A stretch of DNA of 52,369 nt. Origin: Bacteroidota bacterium. GTDB taxonomy: Bacteria; Bacteroidota; Bacteroidia; Flavobacteriales; Schleiferiaceae. The notes under the pieces were generated by a model that was not told the origin of the DNA, did no database searches, and saw nothing but the letters and a program-made list of their open reading frames with translations. The translations under genes were made by a program, and so were the position numbers. Location of the stretch: contig VGFU01000009.1 of assembly GCA_016868755.1 (NCBI GenBank), positions 1 to 52,369 on the forward strand, written 5' to 3'. Shown here in pieces: positions 31,719 to 40,225 of this stretch. Position 1 is the stretch's first letter. Each line of letters opens with the position of its first letter.

Positions 31719-33530
31719 TCAGTTCAGAGCGTTGGTTCGACGGCGGTAGGCAACAAACACCATTCCCGCGATGAAGGCGAACAGCGCTACGAGGATTCCG
31801 CGCGCGAGGTGCTTGTAAAAAATCGGGTTCACAAAAGAGCCCGCTGCGATCTGGTCTCCGGCGCGCACCACTTGGCCGGTCGTGACCACCGGTTGGGCAT
31901 CGGCCGCGTCCCACTGGTAGGTGGTGGCGCCTCCGTTGGGTTGCACGAGGCGAATGGTGGTCTGGCCGTCGGCGGACTGCACGTCGGCGACTCCGCTCAC
32001 TTCGGCCACAAAAACATCGGCGATGGCCTCGCGGTTGTAGGTGATGTCGACGTTTTGAATTTGCCCGATAATGCTCGACGAATCAAACTTCCAGCCGTCG
32101 CTGAAGGCGGACTTCCAGTCGTTGCCCTTGGGCGTCACCAAGCTCATGGTGAAGATGACCAGCAGGATCGACGGCGTGACGTACTTCAAAATGGGCTTGT
32201 AAAATTTAGGAAGCACAATGTCGGCTCCGCGGTTGATTTCGTCCCAGCCCTTGTCGATGCCCCAAATCCAGGCGAAGAGAACGGCTTCTACGAGGGCGAA
32301 GAAGACAAGGCCAACCGTGCCGGCCCAATAGTCGTACTGGTCAAAGACGCCCTGCTGGTAAAAGAAGACCGTAGGAAGTCCGGCCAAAAGGGTAACCAAA
32401 CCAAAGGTCCAGGCCGAAGTTTTGAGGCTGAATTTGAATTCGTCCTGCATGAAGGCCACCCAGGGTGAGCCCATGGCAAGCGAACTGGTGATTCCGGCAA
32501 AAAAGAGGAGTCCGAACCACATCACTCCCGCCACGCTACCGATTACGGCGCCCCATTTGGTAAAGAGGTAGGGCATGGTTTGAAAGGCCATGGCGAACCC
32601 GGCGTTTTCTTTGACCCAATCGAGACCGAGGTAGCCCACGGCGATGGGAATGACGATGCTGCCGCCGAGCACGATTTCTACGAAGCCGTTCATCCAACCG
32701 GCAGCCATAGAGTTAAGGGCGATGTCGTCCTTGGGCTTGACGTAGGCGGCGTAGCAGTGGATGGTACCCATTCCGACCGAAAGCGTAAAGAATATCTGGC
32801 CCGCAGCCGCAAGCCACACGTTGGGGTTGCTCAAGGAGTCAAACTGTGGATTCCACAAGAAGTTGAAGCCGAGCATAGCATCGCACTCTGCGCAGCCGGC
32901 AGGGGCACCCGAGTCGCTGAGCAGAAAGGCGCGCACGGCCAAAAAGGCCCCAAACACGATGAGCAGCGGCATGCCGATTTTGGCCACCTTTTCGATTCCG
33001 CCCTCAAGGCCCTTACTCAAGATCCAGGTGTTGAGTCCGAGCACTAAAATGTAGAACCAAATAGCCTCGTAGGGCAAGCCCGTAGTGGATTGGCCGATGT
33101 CGACGTAGCTCGTGAAGAACTGCGCGACTTCGGTCTGGCTCATACCGGTAAACGTTTGAGCTCCCGAGTGGAACACGTAGGAGAACGTCCACGATTCGAT
33201 GTAGGTGTAGTAGGCGGCAACCGCAATGTTCGTGAAGATGCCAAACACGCCCAAGTACTTCCAGTAGGACCGCTTGCCCATGGAGTTCATGATGAACGGG
33301 GCGCTATGGTCGCCCTTGGTTCCGCCAAAACGGCCCGAGGCCCACTCGATCCAAAGCAGCGGAATTCCCAGCACCAAGAACGAGACGAGGTAGGGAATCA
33401 TAAAGGCCCCTCCACCGTTTTGCACGGCTTGTACGGGGAATCTCAGGAAGTTTCCGAGTCCGACCGCGTTACCGGCCATGGCAAGAATTAATCCTACCCG
33501 GGAACCCCAGGATTGGGTGTTGCTACTCAT
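31719..33530 (-). CDS. neurotransmitter:sodium symporter (NSS/SNF) family transporter
   Basis: A 603-residue inner-membrane, probably sodium-coupled amino-acid importer. TM1 holds the family signature GNAVGLGNFLRFP, whose unwound part binds sodium and substrate; TM6 has FFTLSVGMGTIHCYAAY. Between the last two membrane segments is an insertion of about 100 polar residues (about 470-575) predicted periplasmic, containing TGQVVRAGDQIAAG, which looks like a lipoyl/barrel-sandwich turn. It starts 12 nt after the RmlD-like gene and is followed by a candidate small subunit. Substrate cannot be assigned. Confidence 0.9.
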   Translation of the reverse strand: MSSNTQSWGSRVGLILAMAGNAVGLGNFLRFPVQAVQNGGGAFMIPYLVSFLVLGIPLLWIEWASGRFGGTKGDHSAPFIMNSMGKRSYWKYLGVFGIFTNIAVAAYYTYIESWTFSYVFHSGAQTFTGMSQTEVAQFFTSYVDIGQSTTGLPYEAIWFYILVLGLNTWILSKGLEGGIEKVAKIGMPLLIVFGAFLAVRAFLLSDSGAPAGCAECDAMLGFNFLWNPQFDSLSNPNVWLAAAGQIFFTLSVGMGTIHCYAAYVKPKDDIALNSMAAGWMNGFVEIVLGGSIVIPIAVGYLGLDWVKENAGFAMAFQTMPYLFTKWGAVIGSVAGVMWFGLLFFAGITSSLAMGSPWVAFMQDEFKFSLKTSAWTFGLVTLLAGLPTVFFYQQGVFDQYDYWAGTVGLVFFALVEAVLFAWIWGIDKGWDEINRGADIVLPKFYKPILKYVTPSILLVIFTMSLVTPKGNDWKSAFSDGWKFDSSSIIGQIQNVDITYNREAIADVFVAEVSGVADVQSADGQTTIRLVQPNGGATTYQWDAADAQPVVTTGQVVRAGDQIAAGSFVNPIFYKHLARGILVALFAFIAGMVFVAYRRRTNALN

Positions 33531-33542
33531 AGGTGTTTGGGC

Positions 33543-34460
33543 TTAGCTAAGGTTTTCAAATATAGGTATCTCGTTCAGTACCGCGTCAAAGGAATGCGGT
33601 GCGTAACCTAATTCTCTTTGGGCTTTGGTTATGTCGAACCCGGTTACGGGCGGACGCTTCGCGGGCTGCCCCAACGAGGCGCTGCTGACGACGTCAATGA
33701 GGCTCGCATCGAGGTGGGCATGTGCGGCCACTCGGCGCACGAGTTCGAGGATGCTGAAGGTATCGGGGCCGCTGAGGTGGTAAATTCCCTCAGCTCCGCG
33801 TTCGGCAATGCGCAAGCAGCCTTCCGCGAGGTCCACACTCCAGGTCGGGCTGCGCACCTGGTCGTCGACGACCCGAATGCGCTCGCCGCGTTGCAGGGCG
33901 CCGCGCGCCCAAAGAATGATGTTGCTGCGGCTCAGCCCCGGAACGTACCCAATGACCAAGACCGTGCGTGCGATGGTGTAGCGGGCGCCGCTAGCCTTTA
34001 CGGCTTCTTCGGCGTGAAGCTTGGACCAGCCATACACGCTAAGTGGTGCTGGGGCTGCGTCTTCGGCATAGGGTCCGTTTTGTCCGTCAAAAATGAAGTC
34101 GGTGCTGATGAAGATGAGGTGCACGCCGTGCCGCACGCACGCCTCGGCGCAGTGCCGCGTAGCTTCCACATTCAGGAGGTGGCAGAGCTCCGGCTGGTTC
34201 TCGCAGTCGTCGACCTGGGTCATTGCTGCCGAATGGATTACGACGTCGGGACGAAATTCTGTCAGCACCCGCTCAAAATCTTTGGGGCGGGTGGTGTCGA
34301 GTTCCGCGTAGGGAAATCCGAAGTGGTTGCCTCGGGCTGGTCCGCGCCCGGTGGCCAACAGCTCATGGCGGCCCTGGGCCAAGTAGAGCAGCGACTGCCC
34401 CAGCAGTCCGTTGGCGCCCGTAACGACGATGCGCAAGGGGCGTTGGTCGGCGCTAGGCAC
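33543..34460 (-). CDS. RmlD-like NAD(P)-dependent sugar nucleotide reductase (extended SDR)
   Basis: A 305-residue Rossmann-fold protein. The dinucleotide motif is VTGANGLLGQ near residue 15, the catalytic pair YGWSK (YxxxK) follows, and VRSPTWSVDLAEG then GIYHLSGPD is typical of dTDP-4-dehydrorhamnose reductase relatives. There are no other rml genes nearby, so the sugar substrate is uncertain. I chose GTG 34460, which overlaps the pyrF stop by 8 nt; an in-frame ATG at 34541 would overlap pyrF by 89 nt, and a TTG lies just downstream. Confidence 0.82.
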   Translation of the reverse strand: MPSADQRPLRIVVTGANGLLGQSLLYLAQGRHELLATGRGPARGNHFGFPYAELDTTRPKDFERVLTEFRPDVVIHSAAMTQVDDCENQPELCHLLNVEATRHCAEACVRHGVHLIFISTDFIFDGQNGPYAEDAAPAPLSVYGWSKLHAEEAVKASGARYTIARTVLVIGYVPGLSRSNIILWARGALQRGERIRVVDDQVRSPTWSVDLAEGCLRIAERGAEGIYHLSGPDTFSILELVRRVAAHAHLDASLIDVVSSASLGQPAKRPPVTGFDITKAQRELGYAPHSFDAVLNEIPIFENLS

Positions 34461-35265
34461 GGTAGGCGGTTCGGATTTCTGCTGCCAAGGCTTCGGCAGA
34501 ATCGGCGGCGCTTCGCTGCCAGTCCGCACCTGAGGAGGCATACATTATGCTGCGCGAAGCGTTGATGAGCAGTCCCATTCCCGGTTTTCCGCGGAAGGCG
34601 CCGTGGCGAACCACCTCTTCGGCGCTACCGCCTTGGGCCCCAACGCCCGGAACCAAGAAAAAAGTGTCGGGCATTCGGTCGCGCAAGGCGCCGAGGGCCT
34701 CGGGCCGGGTTGCTCCGGCTACCACCATGAGGTTGTGGGGCGTTCCCCACGTTAGGTAGCTGTCGGCCACGGCCTCGTACACCCTGCGGCCGTCGTGCAG
34801 CGCGAGCTGCTGAAGGTCGTCGGCACCCGGGTTGCTCGTCAAGCCGAGACCAACCACCCACTTGCCTTCTCGAAGGAAAGGTTCTACGCTGTCGCGCCCC
34901 ATGTAGGGAGCCACCGTAATCGCATCGTACCCCATAACTTCAAGGATTCCTTGAGCATAGCGGCTGGCCGTGTTGCCGATGTCCCCGCGCTTGGCGTCAG
35001 CGATGAGCAGGGGCTTTTGGGGCAAATCGCGCAGGTGCTGCGAGACCGTTTCGAGGGCGTCCCAGCCCGGACGGCCAAGGGCTTCAAAGAACGCAAAGTT
35101 GGGCTTGTAGGCCCCGGCCACGTGGGCGGTGGCTTCAATGATGCCGATGCAAAATTGAGCGAGGTCGCGCACCCCTGAAGGGGTTTTGCTGGGGTCTGGG
35201 TCAAGCCCAACACACAGGCCGTGCCCGGCTTCTTCGATGCGTTGGGTAAGTTCAGCGTAGGTCAT
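34453..35265 (-). CDS. pyrF: orotidine-5'-phosphate decarboxylase (type 2)
   Basis: A 270-residue enzyme making UMP from OMP, the last step of de novo pyrimidine synthesis. The catalytic motif DAKRGDIGNT has K92 with D90 and D95. The N-terminal GLCVGLDPDPSKTP and KPNFAFFEALG identify the longer type 2 (mycobacterial-like) form, as opposed to E. coli PyrF. ATG 35265 overlaps the prfA stop by 4 nt. Confidence 0.96.
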   Translation of the reverse strand: MTYAELTQRIEEAGHGLCVGLDPDPSKTPSGVRDLAQFCIGIIEATAHVAGAYKPNFAFFEALGRPGWDALETVSQHLRDLPQKPLLIADAKRGDIGNTASRYAQGILEVMGYDAITVAPYMGRDSVEPFLREGKWVVGLGLTSNPGADDLQQLALHDGRRVYEAVADSYLTWGTPHNLMVVAGATRPEALGALRDRMPDTFFLVPGVGAQGGSAEEVVRHGAFRGKPGMGLLINASRSIMYASSGADWQRSAADSAEALAAEIRTAYRA

Positions 35266-36341
35266 TCGTCGGCGCCTTGTTGAAGTCGTTCGGCGTGGTC
35301 CGCAACCCGGAGGCCCTCAATCAAGGCTCCGAGGTCGCCGTTCATCACGTCGGGGAGGTTGTACACCGTCAAGCCAATGCGGTGGTCGGTCACTCGGCTT
35401 TGCGGAAAATTGTAGGTGCGGATTTTGGCGCTTCGGTCGCCCGTGCTCACCAGCGATTTGCGGTGCTCGGCCACAGCAGCGTCGCGCTCCGCGCGGGCCT
35501 TGTCCCAAATTCGCGCGCGAAGCACGGTCAAGGCCCGATCGTAGTTCTGGTGCTGCGAGCGGCCGTCTTGGCATTCCACCACGATTCCGGTCGGAAAGTG
35601 CGTGAGGCGAACGCCCGATTCGGTCTTGTTGACGTGCTGCCCCCCTGCCCCACTTGAGCGGAAGGTGTCCTTGCGAATGTCGACATCGCGGATTTGCACG
35701 TCGAGCTCGTCGGCCTCGGGGAGCACGGCTACGGTCGCCGCCGAGGTGTGCACCCGCCCTTGGTTTTCGGTGGCCGGAACCCGCTGCACTCGGTGCACGC
35801 CGCTTTCAAACTTGAGCACTCCATAAACCTGTTCGCCGCGGATCTGAACGCTGGCTTCTTTGATGCCGCCCACCGAACCCTCGGTGAGGCTCAGCATTTC
35901 GGTGGTCCATCCTTTTTCTTCGGCAAAGCGCAAGTAGGCGCGCAGGAGTTCACCCGCAAAGAGCCCAGCCTCGTCACCACCGGTGCCCGCGCGCACTTCG
36001 AGCACGGCATCTTTGGCGTCTTCGGGGTCTTTGGGAATGAGCAGTTCCTTGATTTCGGTTTCGAGCGCCGCAATGCGGGTACGTGCCGCATCAAACTCTT
36101 CCTGCGCCATTTCGCGCATCTCGGGATCTTGTTCGACGTCGAGCAGCTGCTGGGCCTCGTCTCGGTTGGCGATTGCCTCGAGGTAGCGGGTACGTGCCTG
36201 AACGAGTTCGTCTAGCTCTTTGTACTCGCGGTTGAGGCGAATGAAGCGGGCGGGGTCCGCGGCAAGTTCGGGCGTCATCAACTGGTCGTGCACGTCTTGA
36301 TGGCGCACCCAGATGGCCTGAAGTTTTTCTGCGAGGTTCAT
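35262..36341 (-). CDS. prfA: peptide chain release factor 1
   Basis: A 359-residue factor ending translation at UAA and UAG. The PAT tripeptide (189-191) reads the stop codon. The GGQ loop (233-235 in SSGAGGQHVNKTESG) triggers peptide release, and its glutamine is normally methylated. Full length. Its ATG overlaps the purM stop by 4 nt. Confidence 0.98.
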   Translation of the reverse strand: MNLAEKLQAIWVRHQDVHDQLMTPELAADPARFIRLNREYKELDELVQARTRYLEAIANRDEAQQLLDVEQDPEMREMAQEEFDAARTRIAALETEIKELLIPKDPEDAKDAVLEVRAGTGGDEAGLFAGELLRAYLRFAEEKGWTTEMLSLTEGSVGGIKEASVQIRGEQVYGVLKFESGVHRVQRVPATENQGRVHTSAATVAVLPEADELDVQIRDVDIRKDTFRSSGAGGQHVNKTESGVRLTHFPTGIVVECQDGRSQHQNYDRALTVLRARIWDKARAERDAAVAEHRKSLVSTGDRSAKIRTYNFPQSRVTDHRIGLTVYNLPDVMNGDLGALIEGLRVADHAERLQQGADE

Positions 36342-37519
36342 GCGCGGCGGTAGGTATGAATGCCGTCGGGGGCATGGAGTTCAACTTCAGGATGGGCACT
36401 CGGCGCAACGCGGCCAATTATTTGGGCGTCCACCCCAAAGCTCTGGGAAAGGCGTACCGCGAGCTCGGCAGCCTCGAGGCTGTCGAGGTACAGCTCCATG
36501 CGGTGACCCATGTTAAAAACTTCGTACATCTGCCGCAACGGGGTATTGGATTCCGCGCGAATGAGTTCAAAAAGGGGCGGAATCGGGAACAGGTTGTCTT
36601 TGATGACTTTGCCCTCGCGCAAAAAATGCAGCACCTTGGTTTGGGCGCCTCCGCTGCAGTGGACCGCGCCCTTCAGCGCGCTTCCCAGTTCCTTGATTGC
36701 TTGGATCATGACGGGAGCGTAGGTGCGCGTTGGTGAGAGCACCAGCTTTCCGGCGTCGAGCGGACTTCCCGCCACCGCGTCGGTGAGCTTCTTGGTGCCG
36801 CTGTAGACGAGCGCAAGGTCGGTTTCGGGGGCAAAGCTCTCGGGGTAGCACTCGGCTAGCAGGTGGCTGAAGACGTCGTGCCGGGCCGAGGTGAGACCGT
36901 TGGACCCCATTCCGCCGTTGTAGGCAGACTCGTAGTTGGCCTGTCCGAACGAAGCCAACCCGACGACGTACTGGCCGGGCGCAATTCGGGCGTTGTCGAT
37001 TACGTCGCTGCGCTTCATGCGCGCCACCACGGTGCTGTCCACGATTACGGTGCGCACCACGTCGCCCACGTCTGCCGTTTCGCCGCCGGTGCTTTGAATG
37101 TCCATGCCGGCTTCGCGCAGGTCGGCCAAGACCGATTCGGTGCCTTCAATCAGTGCTTTGATGACTTCGCCGGGGATAAGGTGCTTGTTGCGTCCGATGG
37201 TCGAGCTCAGCAAAATAGGTCCCGTGGCGCCGACGCAGAGCAGGTCGTCAGTGTTCATTACGACGGCGTCCTGGGCGATTCCGCGCCACACACTGAGGTC
37301 TCCCGTTTCCTTCCAGTACAGGTAGGCGAGCGACGATTTGGTTCCAGCCCCGTCGGCGTGCATTACCAGGCAGTGTTCGGGTGACCCGCTCAAGGCGTCG
37401 GGAACAATCTTGCAAAAGGCGTTCGGAAACAAGCCTTTGTCGAGCGCAGCGATCGCTTGATGGACTTCTTCTTTGCCGGAGGAAACGCCTCGGCCGGCGT
37501 AGCGGTTGCTCGAACTCAT
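36338..37519 (-). CDS. purM: phosphoribosylformylglycinamidine cyclo-ligase (AIR synthase), Bacteroidota type
   Basis: A 393-residue PurM/PurL-superfamily ATPase of the long, divergent Bacteroidota type. The N-terminus SNRYAGRGVSSGKEEVHQAI, the HADGAGTKSSLAYLYW loop, the AQDAVVMNTDDLLCVGATGP strand, and STGGETADVGDVVRTVIVD are the superfamily motifs; NMGHRMELY lies near the C-terminus. It catalyses the closing of the imidazole ring in purine synthesis. A TATTTTTG box ends 5 nt before its ATG, so its mRNA may be leaderless. It heads a seven-gene unit to 30987. Confidence 0.92.
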   Translation of the reverse strand: MSSSNRYAGRGVSSGKEEVHQAIAALDKGLFPNAFCKIVPDALSGSPEHCLVMHADGAGTKSSLAYLYWKETGDLSVWRGIAQDAVVMNTDDLLCVGATGPILLSSTIGRNKHLIPGEVIKALIEGTESVLADLREAGMDIQSTGGETADVGDVVRTVIVDSTVVARMKRSDVIDNARIAPGQYVVGLASFGQANYESAYNGGMGSNGLTSARHDVFSHLLAECYPESFAPETDLALVYSGTKKLTDAVAGSPLDAGKLVLSPTRTYAPVMIQAIKELGSALKGAVHCSGGAQTKVLHFLREGKVIKDNLFPIPPLFELIRAESNTPLRQMYEVFNMGHRMELYLDSLEAAELAVRLSQSFGVDAQIIGRVAPSAHPEVELHAPDGIHTYRRA

Positions 37520-37524
37520 GGGTA

Positions 37525-37532
37525 CAAAAATA
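37525..37532 (-). promoter_or_regulatory. -7 box TATTTTTG for purM, overlapping a terminator U-tract
   Basis: A perfect TAnnTTTG match formed by the T-run of the preceding terminator. Only 5 nt separate the box from the purM ATG. Confidence 0.6.
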
Positions 37533-37565
37533 AAACTTCCCTCCGGCGCAGGCCGAAGGGAAGTT
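37530..37565 (-). terminator. terminator of the PorE-like gene
   Basis: AACTTCCCT (minus strand 37565-37557) pairs with AGGGAAGTT (37542-37534), extended inward by a C-G-G/C-C-G stack after one mismatch, then TTTTATTTTT. It lies 15 nt after the stop at 37581. Confidence 0.85.
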
Positions 37566-37580
37566 CAAAAGGTTATCAAC

Positions 37581-40112
37581 CTATTTCACGCGAATGAAGG
37601 TTCCAACCGGCGGCTCAACTTTGGCCCATTCGGGGTTGAGTTCTTTGAGTTCCTTTTCTTTCATTTTGAGTTCCGAGGCAATCGACTTCCACGTCTCGCC
37701 CAGGGCCACCTGGCGGTGCTTGGCGTCAAAGTCCGCGTAGTCTCCGTTGGCGGTAACCTTGAGCAGCATTCCCGGCTCGAGCTTAACGCCGCGGAGTCCG
37801 CCGTTGATGCGGCGAAGGTCGGTAATGTTAATGTTCGCGTTGCGGCAAACGGTCGCAAAGGTCTCTTTGTCACCCACGGTGTACACTTCGCCTTTGACCG
37901 GCTTGGGGGCCTCCTTGGCTTCAAGGGCTTTTTGCTCGGCCAGCTCAGCCGTATCAACCGGCGGCGTAAAGTCGTCGCGGATCACTCGGAAGTCCGTGCG
38001 ACGGTTTATCCCGTTTGCCAGCTCTTGCTGGGCGGCCGGCATTTTCTTGATGGTTGCCTCGGTCAACTTCGTCCCTGCGGGGAAGACGTCGCTCCCCTTG
38101 CCTTTGTAGCCCGCGGGGACTTCAAACGGCTGGGTTTCGCCCATGCCCACCGATACGAGGCGACCCGGTGCAATTCCTTTGCTGATGAGATACTTGACGC
38201 AGGTGTCGGCACGCTTCTGCGACAGAATTTGGTTCTTGTCGTCGGCGTCGCGGTAGTCCGTGTGCGAACGAAGCTCGATCACAATCGTCGGGTTCAGCAC
38301 CAGCGTGCGGTACACCGTGTCGAGCGAGGCCCGCGCTTGGTCGTTGAGGTCCCACTTGGCCAAGGCAAAGTAAAGTTCGGGCAGAATAACCGGGTACTCG
38401 ATAGGTGCCATGGTCGCGGCCACGTCCATGGTATGGCGGAACACGTTTTCGCTCTCCATGAACACAAACTTGTCGAGGTTGAGGCCGACGGTGTTGGCCT
38501 TCGCCCCGCCGTTGAGGAACTTTTTCTTTTCAAATGCGAATTCGTAGGTAACCTCAGCGCTCAGCTTGTCGTCGACGAGTTCAAATTTGCCGAGCTTGTC
38601 GGTCATGACCGTCGCGGTAAAGCCGTCGCTGCCCGCGATTTTCACGGTGGCGTTGGCGAGCGGAGTTTGGTCTTTTTCGCTCTTAAGGGTTCCGCGCAAC
38701 GCGTACTTCAGGGGCACCTCGTACAATGTCCAGAGGTCGTCTCCGCCCGTACCGCCCGCGCGGTTGGACACAAAATACCCGTCGCGAAGTCCGCCCGGAC
38801 GCAATATCAGGTTGAAGTCGTCGCCCGAGCTGTTAATCGGGGCCTTCAGATTCTCAGGCTCGCCCGTGGGCAGGCCGTCCTCGCCTACCGGAACGCGGAA
38901 CAAGTCAAATCCGCCCATGCCGGGAAAGCCGTCTGATGCGTAGTACAAGAACCCGTCGTCGTGAATGAACGGGAACAACTCGTCGCCCTTGGAATTTACC
39001 AAGGCGCCCATATTCACGGGGTTGGCCCAGGTGCGCTTGCGCTTGTCGTAGCTCGCGACCCAAAGGTCCTTACCTCCCACGCTGCCCTCGAGGTCGCCGG
39101 CGAAGTACAGGAGGGTTTCTTCCTCGTTTACCGAGGGGTGCCCAACCGAACGCGAAGAATCGGTCGTGAGGACCACCGGGGTGGCGTCTTGCCAGGTCTG
39201 CCCAGCACGGCGGGTCACATAAATAGCGCAACCCAGCTGGGCGCGCTTGACGTCCATGCAGCGGGTAAAGTAGAGGTTTCGGCGCTTGCCGTCAAATGAG
39301 GGTGAACCCTCGTGGTCCATCGTGTTGATAATTTCGGGAAGCAACTCGGGCGCCGAAAACTTTTGGGCGCGTGCCGCAGTGGGGTCGGGCTTTCCCGCGC
39401 CACCCTTGGGGGCTTTTTTACCTCCGCGAGCGGACCCGTCGGCGTTCAAGCGCTTGGTGCTGTAAATGTCGGAGAACTGCTGACCCGTCCAGCCGTCTTT
39501 CTTCTTGCCTATTCCACCTTCCCGTGTAGAGGTAAACAGCAATTCTTCGTGGGTTCCTTGGCGGCCGTCGAATGCGATTCCGTATTCGTGCGCTTTGGTA
39601 TTGAGGTCGGTAACGGATCCCACCTGAAAGCGGGTAACCGCGTTCTTCCAAGCAACGGCTGCCTTGGAGCTTTCAATACCTTGGGCCGCGCGCGGATCTG
39701 ACGGAAAGGCCTTCGCCATGTCTTCGTAGGCCACAAGCGCGTCTTCGTACTTCTCTTGGTACTTCAGCATTTCGGCAACGCCCAAGTAGGCTTCAGGCTG
39801 GTTGTACCCGGCCTTGATGGCGCGGCGGTACTGCGCTTCAGCAGCCTTGTACTGCGTGGTGTAGCGGTAGCACTCGCCTAAACGGTAGCTGATTTCTGCC
39901 TTTTCAGGGCGGGACTTCACCTTGCTGTAGGCCTTGCGGTAGAGGTCAATAGCCTTCGTGTATTCTTTACCTTGGTAGTAATCGTCGCCTTGGCGGGCAA
40001 TTTTCGGGCGCTTAGGTGCGTCCTCGTTGGAAGCCTTTTGCGCCCATGCCGGAGTGGTAAGCAGCCCCAAAACAAGGGCAGCATGCAAGGCAATCATCGG
40101 TCGTGTATTCAT
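37581..40112 (-). CDS. PorE-like OmpA family protein with TPR, PD40 propeller and two LysM modules
   Basis: An 843-residue periplasmic/outer-membrane-associated protein. In order: signal peptide (MNTRPMIALHAALVLGLLTTPAWA), TPR repeats (about 35-190), PD40/WD40-like propeller (about 200-470; LLFTSTREGG, YFTRCMDVKR, YYASDGFPGMGGFDLFRVP), a carboxypeptidase-regulatory-like beta domain (about 490-570), an OmpA peptidoglycan-binding domain (about 590-720; VIELRSHTDYRD, ISKGIAPGRL) and two C-terminal LysM-like modules. The first four domains match PorE, the T9SS periplasmic adaptor. PorE is a lipoprotein; here there is no lipobox cysteine, and LysM modules are added. I chose ATG 40112, which gives a proper signal peptide. 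Confidence 0.85.
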   Translation of the reverse strand: MNTRPMIALHAALVLGLLTTPAWAQKASNEDAPKRPKIARQGDDYYQGKEYTKAIDLYRKAYSKVKSRPEKAEISYRLGECYRYTTQYKAAEAQYRRAIKAGYNQPEAYLGVAEMLKYQEKYEDALVAYEDMAKAFPSDPRAAQGIESSKAAVAWKNAVTRFQVGSVTDLNTKAHEYGIAFDGRQGTHEELLFTSTREGGIGKKKDGWTGQQFSDIYSTKRLNADGSARGGKKAPKGGAGKPDPTAARAQKFSAPELLPEIINTMDHEGSPSFDGKRRNLYFTRCMDVKRAQLGCAIYVTRRAGQTWQDATPVVLTTDSSRSVGHPSVNEEETLLYFAGDLEGSVGGKDLWVASYDKRKRTWANPVNMGALVNSKGDELFPFIHDDGFLYYASDGFPGMGGFDLFRVPVGEDGLPTGEPENLKAPINSSGDDFNLILRPGGLRDGYFVSNRAGGTGGDDLWTLYEVPLKYALRGTLKSEKDQTPLANATVKIAGSDGFTATVMTDKLGKFELVDDKLSAEVTYEFAFEKKKFLNGGAKANTVGLNLDKFVFMESENVFRHTMDVAATMAPIEYPVILPELYFALAKWDLNDQARASLDTVYRTLVLNPTIVIELRSHTDYRDADDKNQILSQKRADTCVKYLISKGIAPGRLVSVGMGETQPFEVPAGYKGKGSDVFPAGTKLTEATIKKMPAAQQELANGINRRTDFRVIRDDFTPPVDTAELAEQKALEAKEAPKPVKGEVYTVGDKETFATVCRNANINITDLRRINGGLRGVKLEPGMLLKVTANGDYADFDAKHRQVALGETWKSIASELKMKEKELKELNPEWAKVEPPVGTFIRVK

Positions 40113-40172
40113 AGGGTCTAGGCGTTTCAGGCGCTGAGGACACGAAAATAACAAATGCAACCCGATAAAACG

Positions 40173-40205
40173 AGAAAAGCCCCTCACACTGAAGCATGAA
40201 GGGCT
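40173..40205 (-). terminator. terminator of glutamine synthetase III
   Basis: AGCCCTTCA pairs with TGAGGGGCT on the minus strand (one G-U pair, 10-nt loop), followed by TTTT. It begins 20 nt after the glnN stop. Confidence 0.75.
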
Positions 40206-40225
40206 AAATTTCTCGACCTACGGCC

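Noticed and set aside
33618-34565. 315-codon plus-strand frame opposite the RmlD-like gene
   Set aside because: Antisense shadow; the minus-strand protein has intact Rossmann and YxxxK motifs.
37506-38936. Long 476-codon open frame antisense to the PorE-like gene
   Set aside because: It mirrors codon bias of the real gene, has no recognisable domain, and would run through a terminator. The minus-strand frame has clear domains.
40113-40170. Promoter for the PorE-like gene (TGCATTTG and TATTTTCG)
   Set aside because: Each departs from TAnnTTTG by one base and neither has a -33 TTG at a fitting distance, so none was listed.
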